Below, piece by piece: positions 52,189-61,459 of a stretch of 64,000 nt of DNA (its first letter is position 1; each line of letters begins with the position of its first letter). The stretch covers positions 62,001-126,000 of the forward strand of contig JAMPFD010000001.1 in the NCBI GenBank assembly GCA_023664625.1. The letters run 5' to 3'. Source of the stretch: Bacillota bacterium (lineage in GTDB: Bacteria; Bacteroidota; Bacteroidia; Bacteroidales; Bacteroidaceae). Made by a program: the position numbers and the translations under genes. The notes beneath the pieces are model-generated. The model did not search any database, was not told where the DNA came from, and saw only the letters and a list, made by a program, of their open reading frames with translations.

Positions 52189-53172
52189 ATGAACGAGAAG
52201 CAGCAAAATAAAAGTGTCATGCTCGCAGTAGCGGCATTCACACTTGTGGTTCTTGTGGTAGGCTTGATTGGTTACTTCACAATCGGTACGGCAAAAGAGG
52301 AAATTCAAGGCGAAATAGAAGTGGAAGAATACCGCATTTCAAGTAAAGTTCCGGGGCGTATCCTCGAAATCCGTGTCAAGGAAGGTGACTATGTGAAAGC
52401 CGGAGACACGCTCGCCATACTTGACAGCCCAGAGATCTTGGCAAAGAAGACACAGGCGGAAAGTGCGGGAGATGCCGCACAGGCAATGTCCGATATGGCA
52501 CAGGCAGGTGCCCGCCAGGAACAGATACGTGGCGCATACGAACTTTATCAGCAGGCACAGGCGGGTGCCAACGTTGCAAAGAAAAGCTATGAGCGCATAC
52601 AAAGGCTCTTTGACGAAGGTGTGGTGACGGCACAGAAACGTGACGAGACATACGCGGCATACAAAGCAATGGAAGCACAGATGAAGGCAGCAAAGAGCCA
52701 GTACGACATGGCTGTCAACGGTGCGAGAAAAGAAGAAAAGCGTGCCGCAGAAGCACAGGTCAACCGTGCCAAGGGTGCCGTACAGGAAGTGGAGGCCTAT
52801 ATCCATGAGACAGTGCAGACAGCCCAGATGGACGGTGAAGTAAGCGACATATATCCAAAGCTCGGAGAACTCATAGGAACAGGCTCACCTATCATGACCA
52901 TATCTATGATGAAGAACGTTTACGCGACTTTCAACATACGGGAAGATCAACTGAACGGCATGAAAGTCGGAGATACATTCAAGGCTTTCTGCCCGGCATT
53001 CAGCAAGGAATTGGAAATGAAGGTCTATTACATAAAGGACCAAGGCTCATACGCCACATGGAAAGCGACGAAATCCAACGGCCAGTATGACCTCAAGACA
53101 TTCGAAGTAAAGGCACGGCCCATCAAGCCGTTTGACGGTCTCCGGCCAGGAATGACACTTATCAAGAGATAG
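52189..53172 (+). CDS. HlyD/MFP periplasmic adaptor
   Basis: 327 residues. The membrane anchor is VMLAVAAFTLVVLVVGLIGY. A biotinyl-lipoyl half (YRISSKVPGRILEIRVKEGD, VKAGDTLAILD), a long coiled coil (about 85-205, with AKSQYDMAVNGARKEEKRAA) and the second half (MDGEVSDIYPKLGELIGTGS) follow. It links the TolC-like protein to the inner-membrane permeases encoded after it. Confidence 0.92.
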   Translation: MNEKQQNKSVMLAVAAFTLVVLVVGLIGYFTIGTAKEEIQGEIEVEEYRISSKVPGRILEIRVKEGDYVKAGDTLAILDSPEILAKKTQAESAGDAAQAMSDMAQAGARQEQIRGAYELYQQAQAGANVAKKSYERIQRLFDEGVVTAQKRDETYAAYKAMEAQMKAAKSQYDMAVNGARKEEKRAAEAQVNRAKGAVQEVEAYIHETVQTAQMDGEVSDIYPKLGELIGTGSPIMTISMMKNVYATFNIREDQLNGMKVGDTFKAFCPAFSKELEMKVYYIKDQGSYATWKATKSNGQYDLKTFEVKARPIKPFDGLRPGMTLIKR

Positions 53173-53257
53173 GAAGAAAGACAACAATGCCGTGGTGTGG
53201 CCAAAGATCGGACAAGAACTATAGTAAACAGATAAACGTAAATAAAAACATTAACTA

Positions 53258-54418
53258 TTGAGAAGACTTGCTGACATAATGCTTCGCGAATGCGGCATGA
53301 TACGGAAAAGTCCCGTCTACCTCCTCTGTACTGTGATATTTCCGCTGTTTGTGACCATATTCTTTACGTCACTCATGAACGAGGGACAACCGCAGGAAAT
53401 GCCCGTGGGTGTGGTGGATCTGGACAACTCCGGCACGACACGTGCCATAATACGCCGCCTTGACGGTATGCAGACATCACATGTCGTGGCACATTATCCT
53501 TCAGTAAGCGAAGCAAGAAGAGCTATACAGCATGGTGACATCTATGCTTTTCTGTATATTCCGGAAGGCACTACGGAAAAGTTGCTCTCCAGCCGTGCAC
53601 CGACAGTGTCTTTCTACTATTCCAACACCTCACTGACAGCTGGAGCTTTGTTGTTCCGAGACCTCAAAACTGTCACGACACTTGCAGGGGCGGCCGTAGG
53701 ACAGGCTACGCTGCGGGCAAAAGGATTCACAGACAAGCAGGCCATGACATTCCTCCGGCCGATAGCCCTTGACGCACATCTAATCAATAATCCGACGACA
53801 AGCTATAACCTGTATCTGTCAACAATGCTCATCCCTGCATCAATAATGCTCTTCATAATGATACTTACGGCATATTCTGCAGGAATGGAACTGAAGCAGG
53901 GAAGCGGCAAAGAACTCCTGCAACTTGCCAACGGGAACATCTTTATAGCCCTCGCAGGCAAGATGCTTCCCCAGACATTGCTGTTCCTCTCTCTGATGTA
54001 CGTCCATGCTTTCTACATCTTTGGAGTGCTCGGATTTACTCACGAAGGAGGGATCCTGTGGATTCTCGGGCTCGGCCTGCTCACAGTTCTGGCAGGACAG
54101 GGTTTCGGACTTGCCGTCTTCGGAATGATGCCGTCAATGAGAATGGCCATAAGCATCTGCTCTTTATGGAGCGTTTTAAGCTTTTCAATGATAGGTGCGG
54201 CATTCCCGGCCTTTGCCATGGATGCACCACTGGAAGCACTTGCATGGCTTTTCCCTATGCGCCACTACTGGCTTATCTACGCCCTGAACATTTTCAACGG
54301 CTACCCTATGGCAGACTCTTGGCCACACATCGCGGCACTCTTGCTGTTCGCGCTGCTCCCCCTGTTGGTCATCGGCAGAATTAAAAAGGCCTTCGAGCAA
54401 TATGTATATATAAAATAA
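53258..54418 (+). CDS. ABC-2 type permease, first copy
   Basis: 386 residues. There is one N-terminal helix (VYLLCTVIFPLFVTIFFTSL), a periplasmic domain (about 45-190) and five helices from residue 185 on, as in YhhJ/YbhR permeases. The longest frame begins with TTG 53258; ATG 53279 is the alternative. The partner ATPase is absent from the operon. It lies 12 bp before the second permease. Confidence 0.88.
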   Translation: MRRLADIMLRECGMIRKSPVYLLCTVIFPLFVTIFFTSLMNEGQPQEMPVGVVDLDNSGTTRAIIRRLDGMQTSHVVAHYPSVSEARRAIQHGDIYAFLYIPEGTTEKLLSSRAPTVSFYYSNTSLTAGALLFRDLKTVTTLAGAAVGQATLRAKGFTDKQAMTFLRPIALDAHLINNPTTSYNLYLSTMLIPASIMLFIMILTAYSAGMELKQGSGKELLQLANGNIFIALAGKMLPQTLLFLSLMYVHAFYIFGVLGFTHEGGILWILGLGLLTVLAGQGFGLAVFGMMPSMRMAISICSLWSVLSFSMIGAAFPAFAMDAPLEALAWLFPMRHYWLIYALNIFNGYPMADSWPHIAALLLFALLPLLVIGRIKKAFEQYVYIK

Positions 54419-54430
54419 GGAGAATAATCG

Positions 54431-55594
54431 GTGAATAACATACTCAGACATATCAGACATATCTGCGCCATTTGGCAGCAGGAAATAACAAGCATGCTCA
54501 AGGACGAGGGCATGCTTCTCATACTTCTGATTCTGCCCCTCTCCTATCCTGTGCTCTATTCATGGGTATATAACAATGAAGTCGTCCATGAAGTCCCCGT
54601 GGTAGTAGTTGACAAGAGTCACTCTTCCCTAAGCCGCAAGTTCATACAGATGTACGATGCGTCACCAGAAGTAAGAGTCTGCTGTTATGCAGACAACCTC
54701 AAGGAGGCGAAAGACATCGTCGGACACCAAGAGGCATACGGAGTCATTTACTTCCCTGAAGACTTTGCCAAGCGTGTAAACCGTATGGAGCAGGCCACGA
54801 TAGGCGTTTATTGTGACATGTCTCTGATGCTCGCCTACAAGAATGTCTACCAGACAGCAGTAACAATACAAGGACTTATGGGCGAGGAAATTCAGACAAA
54901 ATTTCTCGGCAATTATACGGAACGTGAAGATGAAGTGGCGACAATGCCACTACGGGCCGAGAACGTCCCGATATTCAACACTACCGGAGGCTATGGCAAT
55001 TTCATATTGCCAGGAGTCCTGATACTCATACTCCAGCAGACTCTTCTGCTCGGCATGGGGCTGTGGACAGGCACGTTGCGCGAAGAGACCGGAAGGATAA
55101 TCCCACGCTCACCCATGTACAACGGCACACTGAAGGTCATCGGCGGCAGATGGATGGCATACTTCCTGCTCTACACTGTATTAGCAGCGTACATCCTCCT
55201 TGCCATTCCCAAGATCTTCAGTTTCGTCAGTATCATATATTGGAAAGACTTCTTTCTCTTCCTCATACCCTTCCTCATGTCATGCATCTTCTTCGGCATG
55301 ACCGCCATGAGCATCATCCGCCAACGTGAAGATGTATTTCTTATCGTTGTATTCTCCAGTGTTCTTCTGCTTTTCATGGCAGGTGTCTCCTGGCCGGCAA
55401 GCAACATTCCGGCATTCTGGAAATATTTCAGCTGGCTATTCCCCAGCACTTTCGGCATCAAGGGATTCATAGCCATGAACTCCATGGGTGCCCGCCTCAG
55501 CGATATCCGCCAGGAAATCCTCGCCCTGTGGATACAGGCCGCCATCTATTTCCTCACCACTCTCTTTATATACCGCCAGGAATTGAAAAAATAG
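54431..55594 (+). CDS. ABC-2 type permease, second copy
   Basis: 387 residues, the same fold as the preceding gene: MLLILLILPLSYPVLYSWVY, a periplasmic part, then helices such as NFILPGVLILILQQTLLLGM and AYILLAIPKIFSFVSIIYWK. The start is GTG. Two such permeases, HlyD and TolC form a pump that probably exports lipids, dyes or other hydrophobic compounds; the ATPase must come from elsewhere. Confidence 0.88.
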   Translation: MNNILRHIRHICAIWQQEITSMLKDEGMLLILLILPLSYPVLYSWVYNNEVVHEVPVVVVDKSHSSLSRKFIQMYDASPEVRVCCYADNLKEAKDIVGHQEAYGVIYFPEDFAKRVNRMEQATIGVYCDMSLMLAYKNVYQTAVTIQGLMGEEIQTKFLGNYTEREDEVATMPLRAENVPIFNTTGGYGNFILPGVLILILQQTLLLGMGLWTGTLREETGRIIPRSPMYNGTLKVIGGRWMAYFLLYTVLAAYILLAIPKIFSFVSIIYWKDFFLFLIPFLMSCIFFGMTAMSIIRQREDVFLIVVFSSVLLLFMAGVSWPASNIPAFWKYFSWLFPSTFGIKGFIAMNSMGARLSDIRQEILALWIQAAIYFLTTLFIYRQELKK

Positions 55595-56105
55595 ACGGGA
55601 GTTCTGCGAAGGTCATAATCTCATCATAACAAAATGGAACCAATTAAAATATATGAGTCGGCCGTATGAAACCACTTCCCGACTGAGCGTATCAACGATG
55701 CCCGGCCGAGAGATATTATTTTGTTTCAGGCATGAAGCAACTTCCTGATTCAGCGTATTTGCACGTTGCCATGACTCTACTATGGCCTCATCTGTTTATT
55801 TCTTTCTGCATAATTTGACATCTTCAAGCCTCTCTGATGCCGTCGGATTGCTAAAACATGAAATGGAGTGGAATATAAAATACCATGCTTGCCAATATGC
55901 TGCCAGGCGAATACGCCATGACAATACTTATAGCTATAAAGCTGTCATTCCACCAACTGCATATCCCTGCCTACAGAATGCAGGTAAGTGAGTCAACACA
56001 ATTAAGCGACATCATGTTGACAAGCACTGCTGTTGTACAGTCTTTTGCATTGCCTCTAACATCCAACATCATAAATAAAGAGTCCCCGTCAACTTGATTC
56101 TTCCA
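55595..56105. other. Gap with a decayed direct repeat
   Basis: No gene. Two similar 28-bp blocks begin near 55665 and 55731; both contain CTTCC, GA and AGCGTAT in order, with about 20 of 28 bases identical. The cause is not clear. Confidence 0.45.
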
Positions 56106-56161
56106 TAAATAAACTCTCCCCGCTGTTTCTGGATATGGAAACAGCGGGGAGAGTTTATTTA
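56106..56161. terminator. Bidirectional terminator with a 24-bp perfect stem
   Basis: The arms 56106-56129 and 56138-56161 are perfect complements (core CTCTCCCCGCTGTTTC); the loop is 8 nt. T-runs lie on both sides. It lies 18 bp past the M23 stop and ends the efflux side too. Confidence 0.95.
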
Positions 56162-56179
56162 CCCATACCTTACACATTA

Positions 56180-57574
56180 TTATCTCCGGCGGCGCTTTGC
56201 CGTGGAGCGGCGGGCAGAGGTCCGGCGTTTGGACGCCGAGGACGAAGAGCCTTTTGAATGGACAGCGACACGCTCACCCACAGAGTTGGCATCATTGGAG
56301 ACATAGATGTTGCCATTACGGTAAGTGAGGATAACCTTGCGGAGAGCATTGCTTGCATGGTCAAAAATCTTGGCACTGTTGAAAGGACGGCCGTTGATGC
56401 GGCACTCAAAGTGGCAGTGCTCCGTCGTGGCACGTCCCGTGCGTCCCACTATTCCTATCTGCTGGCCGGCCTTTACCCAGTCGCCGGCCTTCACCTGGTT
56501 CATTGACTGATGACTGTAAAGCGTCTCCATACCATTGCCGTGGCGTATGATGATACACAAGCCATAACCGTAATGCGTTCCTGAGAGCACCACCTGCCCG
56601 TCAAAGGCGGCAAAGACAGGGTCACCGGCCTTTGTCTTTATGTCCGTACCGGCATGGCGGCGTTTTCCGCCGAAAGGACTGATCACACGGCCTCCCTTCA
56701 TCGGATAAGCCCACTCTTCAGGTTTAAGGGCACCGAAGTTTATGGCAAATTCCTTTGCCGTGCGCTGCGAGGACTTAACCTTGTCCTCAAGCTGTATGGC
56801 CTGGAACTCGTCAATATCCAATGCCTCATCATCCTGTTTCTTAGCCACATACTGCGCATTTTTTGCATATTTCCGACTTGCTGAGGTCTCCTGCTGAACC
56901 TTCGTATGCTGTGTCTTTGTCATGTTTCCGCGCTGTGGCTGACGGCGCCCCGCCTGTTTCTGCAGAGTCTGCTCTTTCTCCTCAGTAACAACCTTTATGA
57001 GGATACCGTCGCTCTGCTTTTGAAAAAGAAGGGTCTGACGGCGCAGACGGTGGCTGCGGAGTTCAAGAAGGGTTTCCGGATTAAGACGCGCACCATTCAC
57101 CATGACGGCGAACTCGCAATACGTCTTGTTGTTGCGCGTGCCGATGATGGCTATCGTCTGTCCTGCCGTCACACGGTCACCGACTTTCACAAGGTTCTGG
57201 GCATTGTTGCCATAGACAGTCTCCAGCCCGTTGTCATGACGCACGACGATGGTGTTGCCCATCTGCTGCGTACTTCGTGAAAGGCGCACGACTCCCGAGA
57301 ACATCGCCTTTACGGCATCTCCCTCACTGCTGCTTATGGATATATTGTTATTGGAACGTATTCCGTCAACTTTGCCGACAGGCAAAGGGAAGGAATAGTC
57401 CTTTTCCTTCATCTGGCCAAAATCCACTGTAAAAGCAGAGGAACGCTCAAACAGCCCCGGAGTCTCACAACTGATTGCCTCCTGCTCCCGAACGGTAAAG
57501 GTTGCCTGTGCCTGTATACCTGTGACGGCATATAGGGTACAGACTATCATGGACATAATGATTTTCTTTTTCAT
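56180..57574 (-). CDS. M23/LytM murein endopeptidase with a degenerate first domain
   Basis: 464 residues. The signal peptide is MKKKIIMSMIVCTLYAVTGI. A first LytM-like domain (about 75-190) has the fold but not the metal ligands: its HxH position reads NKTYCEFAV. The second (about 310-420) is intact: GGKRRHAGTDIKTKAGDPV and TEHCHFECRINGR. The linker is Lys/Gln rich; the C-terminus is very basic (KRRTSARRSTAKRRRR). It probably cuts peptidoglycan crosslinks or activates amidases. I start at ATG 57574, since the signal peptide begins there. Confidence 0.9.
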   Translation of the reverse strand: MKKKIIMSMIVCTLYAVTGIQAQATFTVREQEAISCETPGLFERSSAFTVDFGQMKEKDYSFPLPVGKVDGIRSNNNISISSSEGDAVKAMFSGVVRLSRSTQQMGNTIVVRHDNGLETVYGNNAQNLVKVGDRVTAGQTIAIIGTRNNKTYCEFAVMVNGARLNPETLLELRSHRLRRQTLLFQKQSDGILIKVVTEEKEQTLQKQAGRRQPQRGNMTKTQHTKVQQETSASRKYAKNAQYVAKKQDDEALDIDEFQAIQLEDKVKSSQRTAKEFAINFGALKPEEWAYPMKGGRVISPFGGKRRHAGTDIKTKAGDPVFAAFDGQVVLSGTHYGYGLCIIIRHGNGMETLYSHQSMNQVKAGDWVKAGQQIGIVGRTGRATTEHCHFECRINGRPFNSAKIFDHASNALRKVILTYRNGNIYVSNDANSVGERVAVHSKGSSSSASKRRTSARRSTAKRRRR

Positions 57575-57725
57575 AGTTTTAGTTTTTAGTAAAGGTATGG
57601 CGGGCAATCCGCCGTCAAGAGGTATCATGATATTTGTCAGGAATGCTCCTGCATATATGTCAGAGGCATCTGTTTTCAACAGGAAGCCGTAATTCCATGC
57701 GCATCAATCCCGTACCGGCAGCCAC

Positions 57726-58418
57726 TCATCTCAAGACAATGCCGGAGAGCATCCTGCCCGTTGCGGCCCCGTCACGACGCGCACTGAAAAAGCGTCCGTC
57801 CGTCATTGTGTCAATATCCGACACCTCTATGTTCTCAGGCATCACACCGAGCGAGAGAAGCTGCATCTCATTGCATTTCTTTATGTCAAGATGCCATTTT
57901 TCCCTACTCACGGCAATCTCCTCCATCGGGAATCCGGCCTGGCGGAAAGCGTCATGGACCTCCTCGCCCACCTCGAATGAGTCCAACGAGATTCCCGGTC
58001 CTATGACACAGCGGAGATGTTCAGGAACTGTTCCGAAAGCCAGCCCCATCTGCTCCACGGCAGAGACAACGACCCGCGCAACCGTTCCCCGCCAGCCGGC
58101 ATGGACAGCTGCCGCACAATGATGCACCGGGTCATAGCACAGCACAGGAATACAGTCCGCCGTGGAGATGCCTATGCATGCATTCCTCACATCATATATA
58201 ACAGCATCCACACCGTCAAGAAGCATCGTGCGGATGTCCGCCGGCAAGGCAAAGAACTCCTCCGCCACTTGCCTCACCACCGTGCCGTGAACCTGGTGAG
58301 GACGTGCAAAGCGCTCCTCCGGCACACCAAGCGCAGGGCACAGCAGACTACTGTCACGACCATAATTACGCGTCGTCGTAAAGGCTGTCACATTGTCATG
58401 GAGACTGTAAGTCATCAT
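57726..58418 (-). CDS. pgeF: PgeF/YlmD-type laccase-domain protein
   Basis: 230 residues. The zinc-site motifs are RPHQVHGTVV, ISTADCIPVLCYDP and AAVHAGWRGTVARVV (His, Cys, His). The family acts in peptidoglycan precursor quality control or as a purine nucleoside phosphorylase. It lies 27 bp downstream of obgE and is probably cotranscribed with it. Confidence 0.9.
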   Translation of the reverse strand: MMTYSLHDNVTAFTTTRNYGRDSSLLCPALGVPEERFARPHQVHGTVVRQVAEEFFALPADIRTMLLDGVDAVIYDVRNACIGISTADCIPVLCYDPVHHCAAAVHAGWRGTVARVVVSAVEQMGLAFGTVPEHLRCVIGPGISLDSFEVGEEVHDAFRQAGFPMEEIAVSREKWHLDIKKCNEMQLLSLGVMPENIEVSDIDTMTDGRFFSARRDGAATGRMLSGIVLR

Positions 58419-58445
58419 CTTCTTTTTCCTTTTCTGCGGAGAGGC

Positions 58446-59642
58446 TTACTCTATATCCTCCACCTCGTAATCGTCAAGTTCCTCAACATCAAATTCATCT
58501 GTCTCTTCATCATCTTCTATGAAGATAACATCGTCCTCACCCTCTGCAAGCATCTCCTGCTTGAAGCGTGACATATCCTTGTCACGGTGAACAAGAGTGT
58601 CATCCTTTGTGATATCAAGAAGCTTGTTGCTCTCAGAGTTAAGCTCAGCCCATAGGACATCCTTCAGTTCGTCAATTCCCTTACCTGTAACGGAAGAGAT
58701 AAAGACAACCTTCAGTTTCTCCTCCTCGGAAGAAAGAGCTTCCGACAGTTCCTCACGGAGCATGCCGCAAAGTTCGTCATCGAGAAGGTCACATTTCGTC
58801 ACGGCAAGCACACGATGCTTGTCAAGCATCTCAGGGTTGAAGTTGCGAAGTTCGTTGAGAAGCAGCTCATACTCTTTCTTTATGTTCTCCGTATCTCCCG
58901 GAACCATGAAGAGCAACAGGGAGTTGCGCTCTATATGGCGCAGGAACCGCAGTCCGAGTCCTTTTCCTTCCGATGCGCCCTCGATAATCCCCGGTATATC
59001 AGCCATGACGAACGACTGATGGTCACGGTACGAAACGATTCCGAGCGAAGGCTCCAGGGTCGTGAACGGATAATTGGCAATTTTCGGACGTGCCGAGGAA
59101 ACGGCGGAGAGCAATGTCGACTTGCCGGCATTAGGCAGACCGACAAGTCCGACGTCAGCCAGGAGTTTCAGTTCCATGATTATCGTCATCTCCTGCATAG
59201 GCTCACCCGGCTGTGCGTAGCGCGGAGCCTGATTGGTGGCAGAGCGGAACTGGAAATTTCCGAGTCCGCCACGGCCGCCTTTCAGAAGCATCACCTCCTG
59301 TCCGTCGTAGGTGACGTCACACACATACTTTCCCGTCTCCGCATCATAGACAACGGTGCCGCAAGGGACGTCAATATATATGTTCTTGCCGTTGGTACCG
59401 TGGCATTTGTCCCTGCCTCCGTTACCTCCGTGCTCAGCAAAGAAATGGCGCTGGTACTTCAAGTGGAGCAATGTCCAGTAGTTATGGTTACCACGCAGAA
59501 TGATGCTGCCGCCGTTGCCTCCGTCACCACCGTCAGGACCGCCGTTGGGGTTGTATTTTACGTGGCGCAGGTGCATAGAGCCGCGTCCGCCCTTTCCCGA
59601 GCGGCACTGTATCTTGACATAGTCGACGAAGTTCGATTCCAT
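58446..59642 (-). CDS. obgE: GTPase Obg
   Basis: 398 residues. The Gly-rich Obg fold (about 1-158) has [12 protein letters not shown]. The G domain has [31 protein letters not shown] and TKCDLLDDE. An acidic C-terminal tail (about 360-398) follows. The protein is essential in ribosome assembly and stress response. Confidence 0.95.
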   Translation of the reverse strand: MESNFVDYVKIQCRSGKGGRGSMHLRHVKYNPNGGPDGGDGGNGGSIILRGNHNYWTLLHLKYQRHFFAEHGGNGGRDKCHGTNGKNIYIDVPCGTVVYDAETGKYVCDVTYDGQEVMLLKGGRGGLGNFQFRSATNQAPRYAQPGEPMQEMTIIMELKLLADVGLVGLPNAGKSTLLSAVSSARPKIANYPFTTLEPSLGIVSYRDHQSFVMADIPGIIEGASEGKGLGLRFLRHIERNSLLLFMVPGDTENIKKEYELLLNELRNFNPEMLDKHRVLAVTKCDLLDDELCGMLREELSEALSSEEEKLKVVFISSVTGKGIDELKDVLWAELNSESNKLLDITKDDTLVHRDKDMSRFKQEMLAEGEDDVIFIEDDEETDEFDVEELDDYEVEDIE

Positions 59643-59829
59643 ATTTTGTGTACGTTATGTGGTTGTAAGATTCTACGGTTTCCTGTTATGGACGGCAGGT
59701 TGAGAATAATACGTCTGCGGGGCTGCAAGGTTTTATACGGTTTCCAGTTACGGCATATATCCACATACCCTCCGTCAGCAGCCGTCAGCCCACAGCCGTC
59801 AAATCGGATTTTCCTGACAAATCAGCCGT

Positions 59830-60402
59830 TCAGCAATCCTTGATGGCCTTGCTGATTTCCGCATAGATGTCATCAACGGAGCCTACGCCGTTGATTTTGG
59901 CATACTTGCCCTGCTTGATGTAGAAATCCTTGAGCGGAAGGGTCTGACCGTAGTATGTCTCCAGACGCTTCTTCGCTGTCTCCTCATTGTCGTCGGCACG
60001 GCCGCTGGTCTTGCCACGGGCAATGATGCGTGCAATCAGCTCCGCATCGTCAACCTCAAGTCCTATTACGGCAGACACTCCGGTACCGCGCTCCTTGAGC
60101 ATGGTGTCGAGAGCCTCCGCCTGTGCTATGGTGCGCGGGAAGCCGTCAAAGATGACACCCTCTATGTCCTTGCCCTTGCTGTCGAGAGTGGAGGCGAGGA
60201 TGTCTATGATAAGTGAATCCGGCACAAGCTTGCCGTCATTGATATATTCCGCGGCAGTCTTGCCAAGCTCTGTTCCCGCCTTTATCTCTGCCCTGAGGAC
60301 ATCACCTGTAGAGATATGCTCCACACCGAATTCTGCAATAATCTTGTCGCTCTGCGTGCCCTTTCCTGAACCGGGGGCACCGAAAATCACAATATTTTTC
60401 AT
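59830..60402 (-). CDS. adk: Adenylate kinase
   Basis: 190 residues. P-loop GAPGSGKGTQ, DGFPRTIAQAEAL and the AMP/LID Arg region RIIARGKTSGRADDNEETAK. It is the short-LID form without the zinc Cys. It interconverts ATP, ADP and AMP. It lies between obgE and hpt, with a 22-bp array upstream. Confidence 0.95.
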   Translation of the reverse strand: MKNIVIFGAPGSGKGTQSDKIIAEFGVEHISTGDVLRAEIKAGTELGKTAAEYINDGKLVPDSLIIDILASTLDSKGKDIEGVIFDGFPRTIAQAEALDTMLKERGTGVSAVIGLEVDDAELIARIIARGKTSGRADDNEETAKKRLETYYGQTLPLKDFYIKQGKYAKINGVGSVDDIYAEISKAIKDC

Positions 60403-60582
60403 CTTTTACCTTAATATTTTTATGTTGTCGGCATGTCCTGCAAGGGCACGCCTCCCATTGTTCCTAAATATCCAACATCCCTTCCGCCAATTTTCACACG
60501 CAGGCTCCGGAGCCCGCATTTTCCGGCTCTGCAATCAGCGGCATATCAGCATGTTATCCGCCTGCTGTCAGACGGCATGACA

Positions 60583-60670
60583 AAAGGTAACCTTTCATGA
60601 TGTAAAAGGTGACCTTTTACCATGCAAACCGTTACCTTTCGCAACGCAATCCGTTACCTTTCGCGAAACA
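60583..60670. repeat. 22-bp tandem repeat array, locus 4
   Basis: Four units start at 60583, 60605, 60627 and 60649, exactly 22 bp apart. The first two have AAAGGTAACCTTT and AAAGGTGACCTTT, the last two CCGTTACCTTTCGC. It lies between adk and hpt; the rest of the gap 60403-60785 has no gene. Confidence 0.9.
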
Positions 60671-60785
60671 GTTCTTTACTCCATGAGTTCCAGACAAGCA
60701 TTTTCCGTCCCATGTAACGAGAAGTGCAGCATACCGTCCCGGAATCACAGGCGGACTTCTTCCATTCAGTCTCCGCCGGACAGCA

Positions 60786-61322
60786 TCACGGGATTATCGT
60801 GTAAATGTCCCTGAGATTCCTGCCTCTCTGGTCGTAGTCGAGTCCGTAGCCTACGATAAAGTTGTCAGGAATCTCAAATGCGCAATAGTCAACCCTGACA
60901 TCCTCCGTCAGTTTTGACGGCTTGAAGAACAACGTGCATATCTTCACCGATGCCGGATGCCTGTTGGCAAGGGAGTCCATCATCTGCACCATGGTTTTTC
61001 CTGACTCCACTATATCCTCGACAATGACGATGTCACGGCCGTGAAGATCCTCGTTTATGCCTATGACCTCATGGACCTTGCCTGTCGACATGGTGCCCTG
61101 ATAGGATGCCAGCTTCACGAAACTTATCTCGCTGTCGACGGAAATTTCCTTCATAAGGTCACCGGCAAACATGAACGAGCCGTTGAGCACGGCGAGGAAC
61201 AGCGGTGTCTTGCCCTCATAGTCCCGGTTAATCTGCGCCGCGACCTCCCTGATGCGTGCGAGGATGTCCGCCTCCGGCAACGAAAGGCGGAAGGATTTAT
61301 CCTTCAGTTTTATTTCCTTCAT
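60786..61322 (-). CDS. hpt: Hypoxanthine phosphoribosyltransferase
   Basis: 178 residues. The PRPP-binding loop is RDIVIVEDIVESGKTMVQMM, and VLNGSFMFAGDLMKE and YCAFEIPDNFIVGYGLDYDQ match the family. It makes IMP or GMP from hypoxanthine or guanine. It is divergent from nnr. Confidence 0.94.
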   Translation of the reverse strand: MKEIKLKDKSFRLSLPEADILARIREVAAQINRDYEGKTPLFLAVLNGSFMFAGDLMKEISVDSEISFVKLASYQGTMSTGKVHEVIGINEDLHGRDIVIVEDIVESGKTMVQMMDSLANRHPASVKICTLFFKPSKLTEDVRVDYCAFEIPDNFIVGYGLDYDQRGRNLRDIYTIIP

Positions 61323-61421
61323 CTGTCTGTGTCGAATAGATTACTAATGTTGCAAAATCAAAATTTGCTACAAAATTAATAAAAAAAACGCAAACAGGGC
61401 AGGTTATTTACATTAATTTTG

Positions 61422-61429
61422 TATTTTTG
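61422..61429 (+). promoter_or_regulatory. Promoter -7 box of nnr
   Basis: TATTTTTG, 31 bp before the nnr start. A six-codon open frame (ATG at 61436, MKTYLS) lies between box and gene. Confidence 0.5.
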
Positions 61430-61459
61430 CACAGTATGAAGACATATTTGAGCTAAATT

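Noticed and set aside
55782..55991. 69-residue open frame in the gap before the M23 gene
   Set aside because: No start context, motif or conserved composition; probably chance.
59643..59829. Imperfect repeat (ACGGTTTCC twice) between obgE and adk
   Set aside because: Only two short copies with irregular flanks; likely chance.
58815..59843. 342-residue open frame opposite obgE
   Set aside because: Shadow frame; obgE is unmistakable.
20775..60670. The 22-bp arrays as CRISPR
   Set aside because: Repeats and spacers of CRISPR are each about 25-40 bp; here the whole period is 22 bp, the core itself varies, and no cas gene is present.
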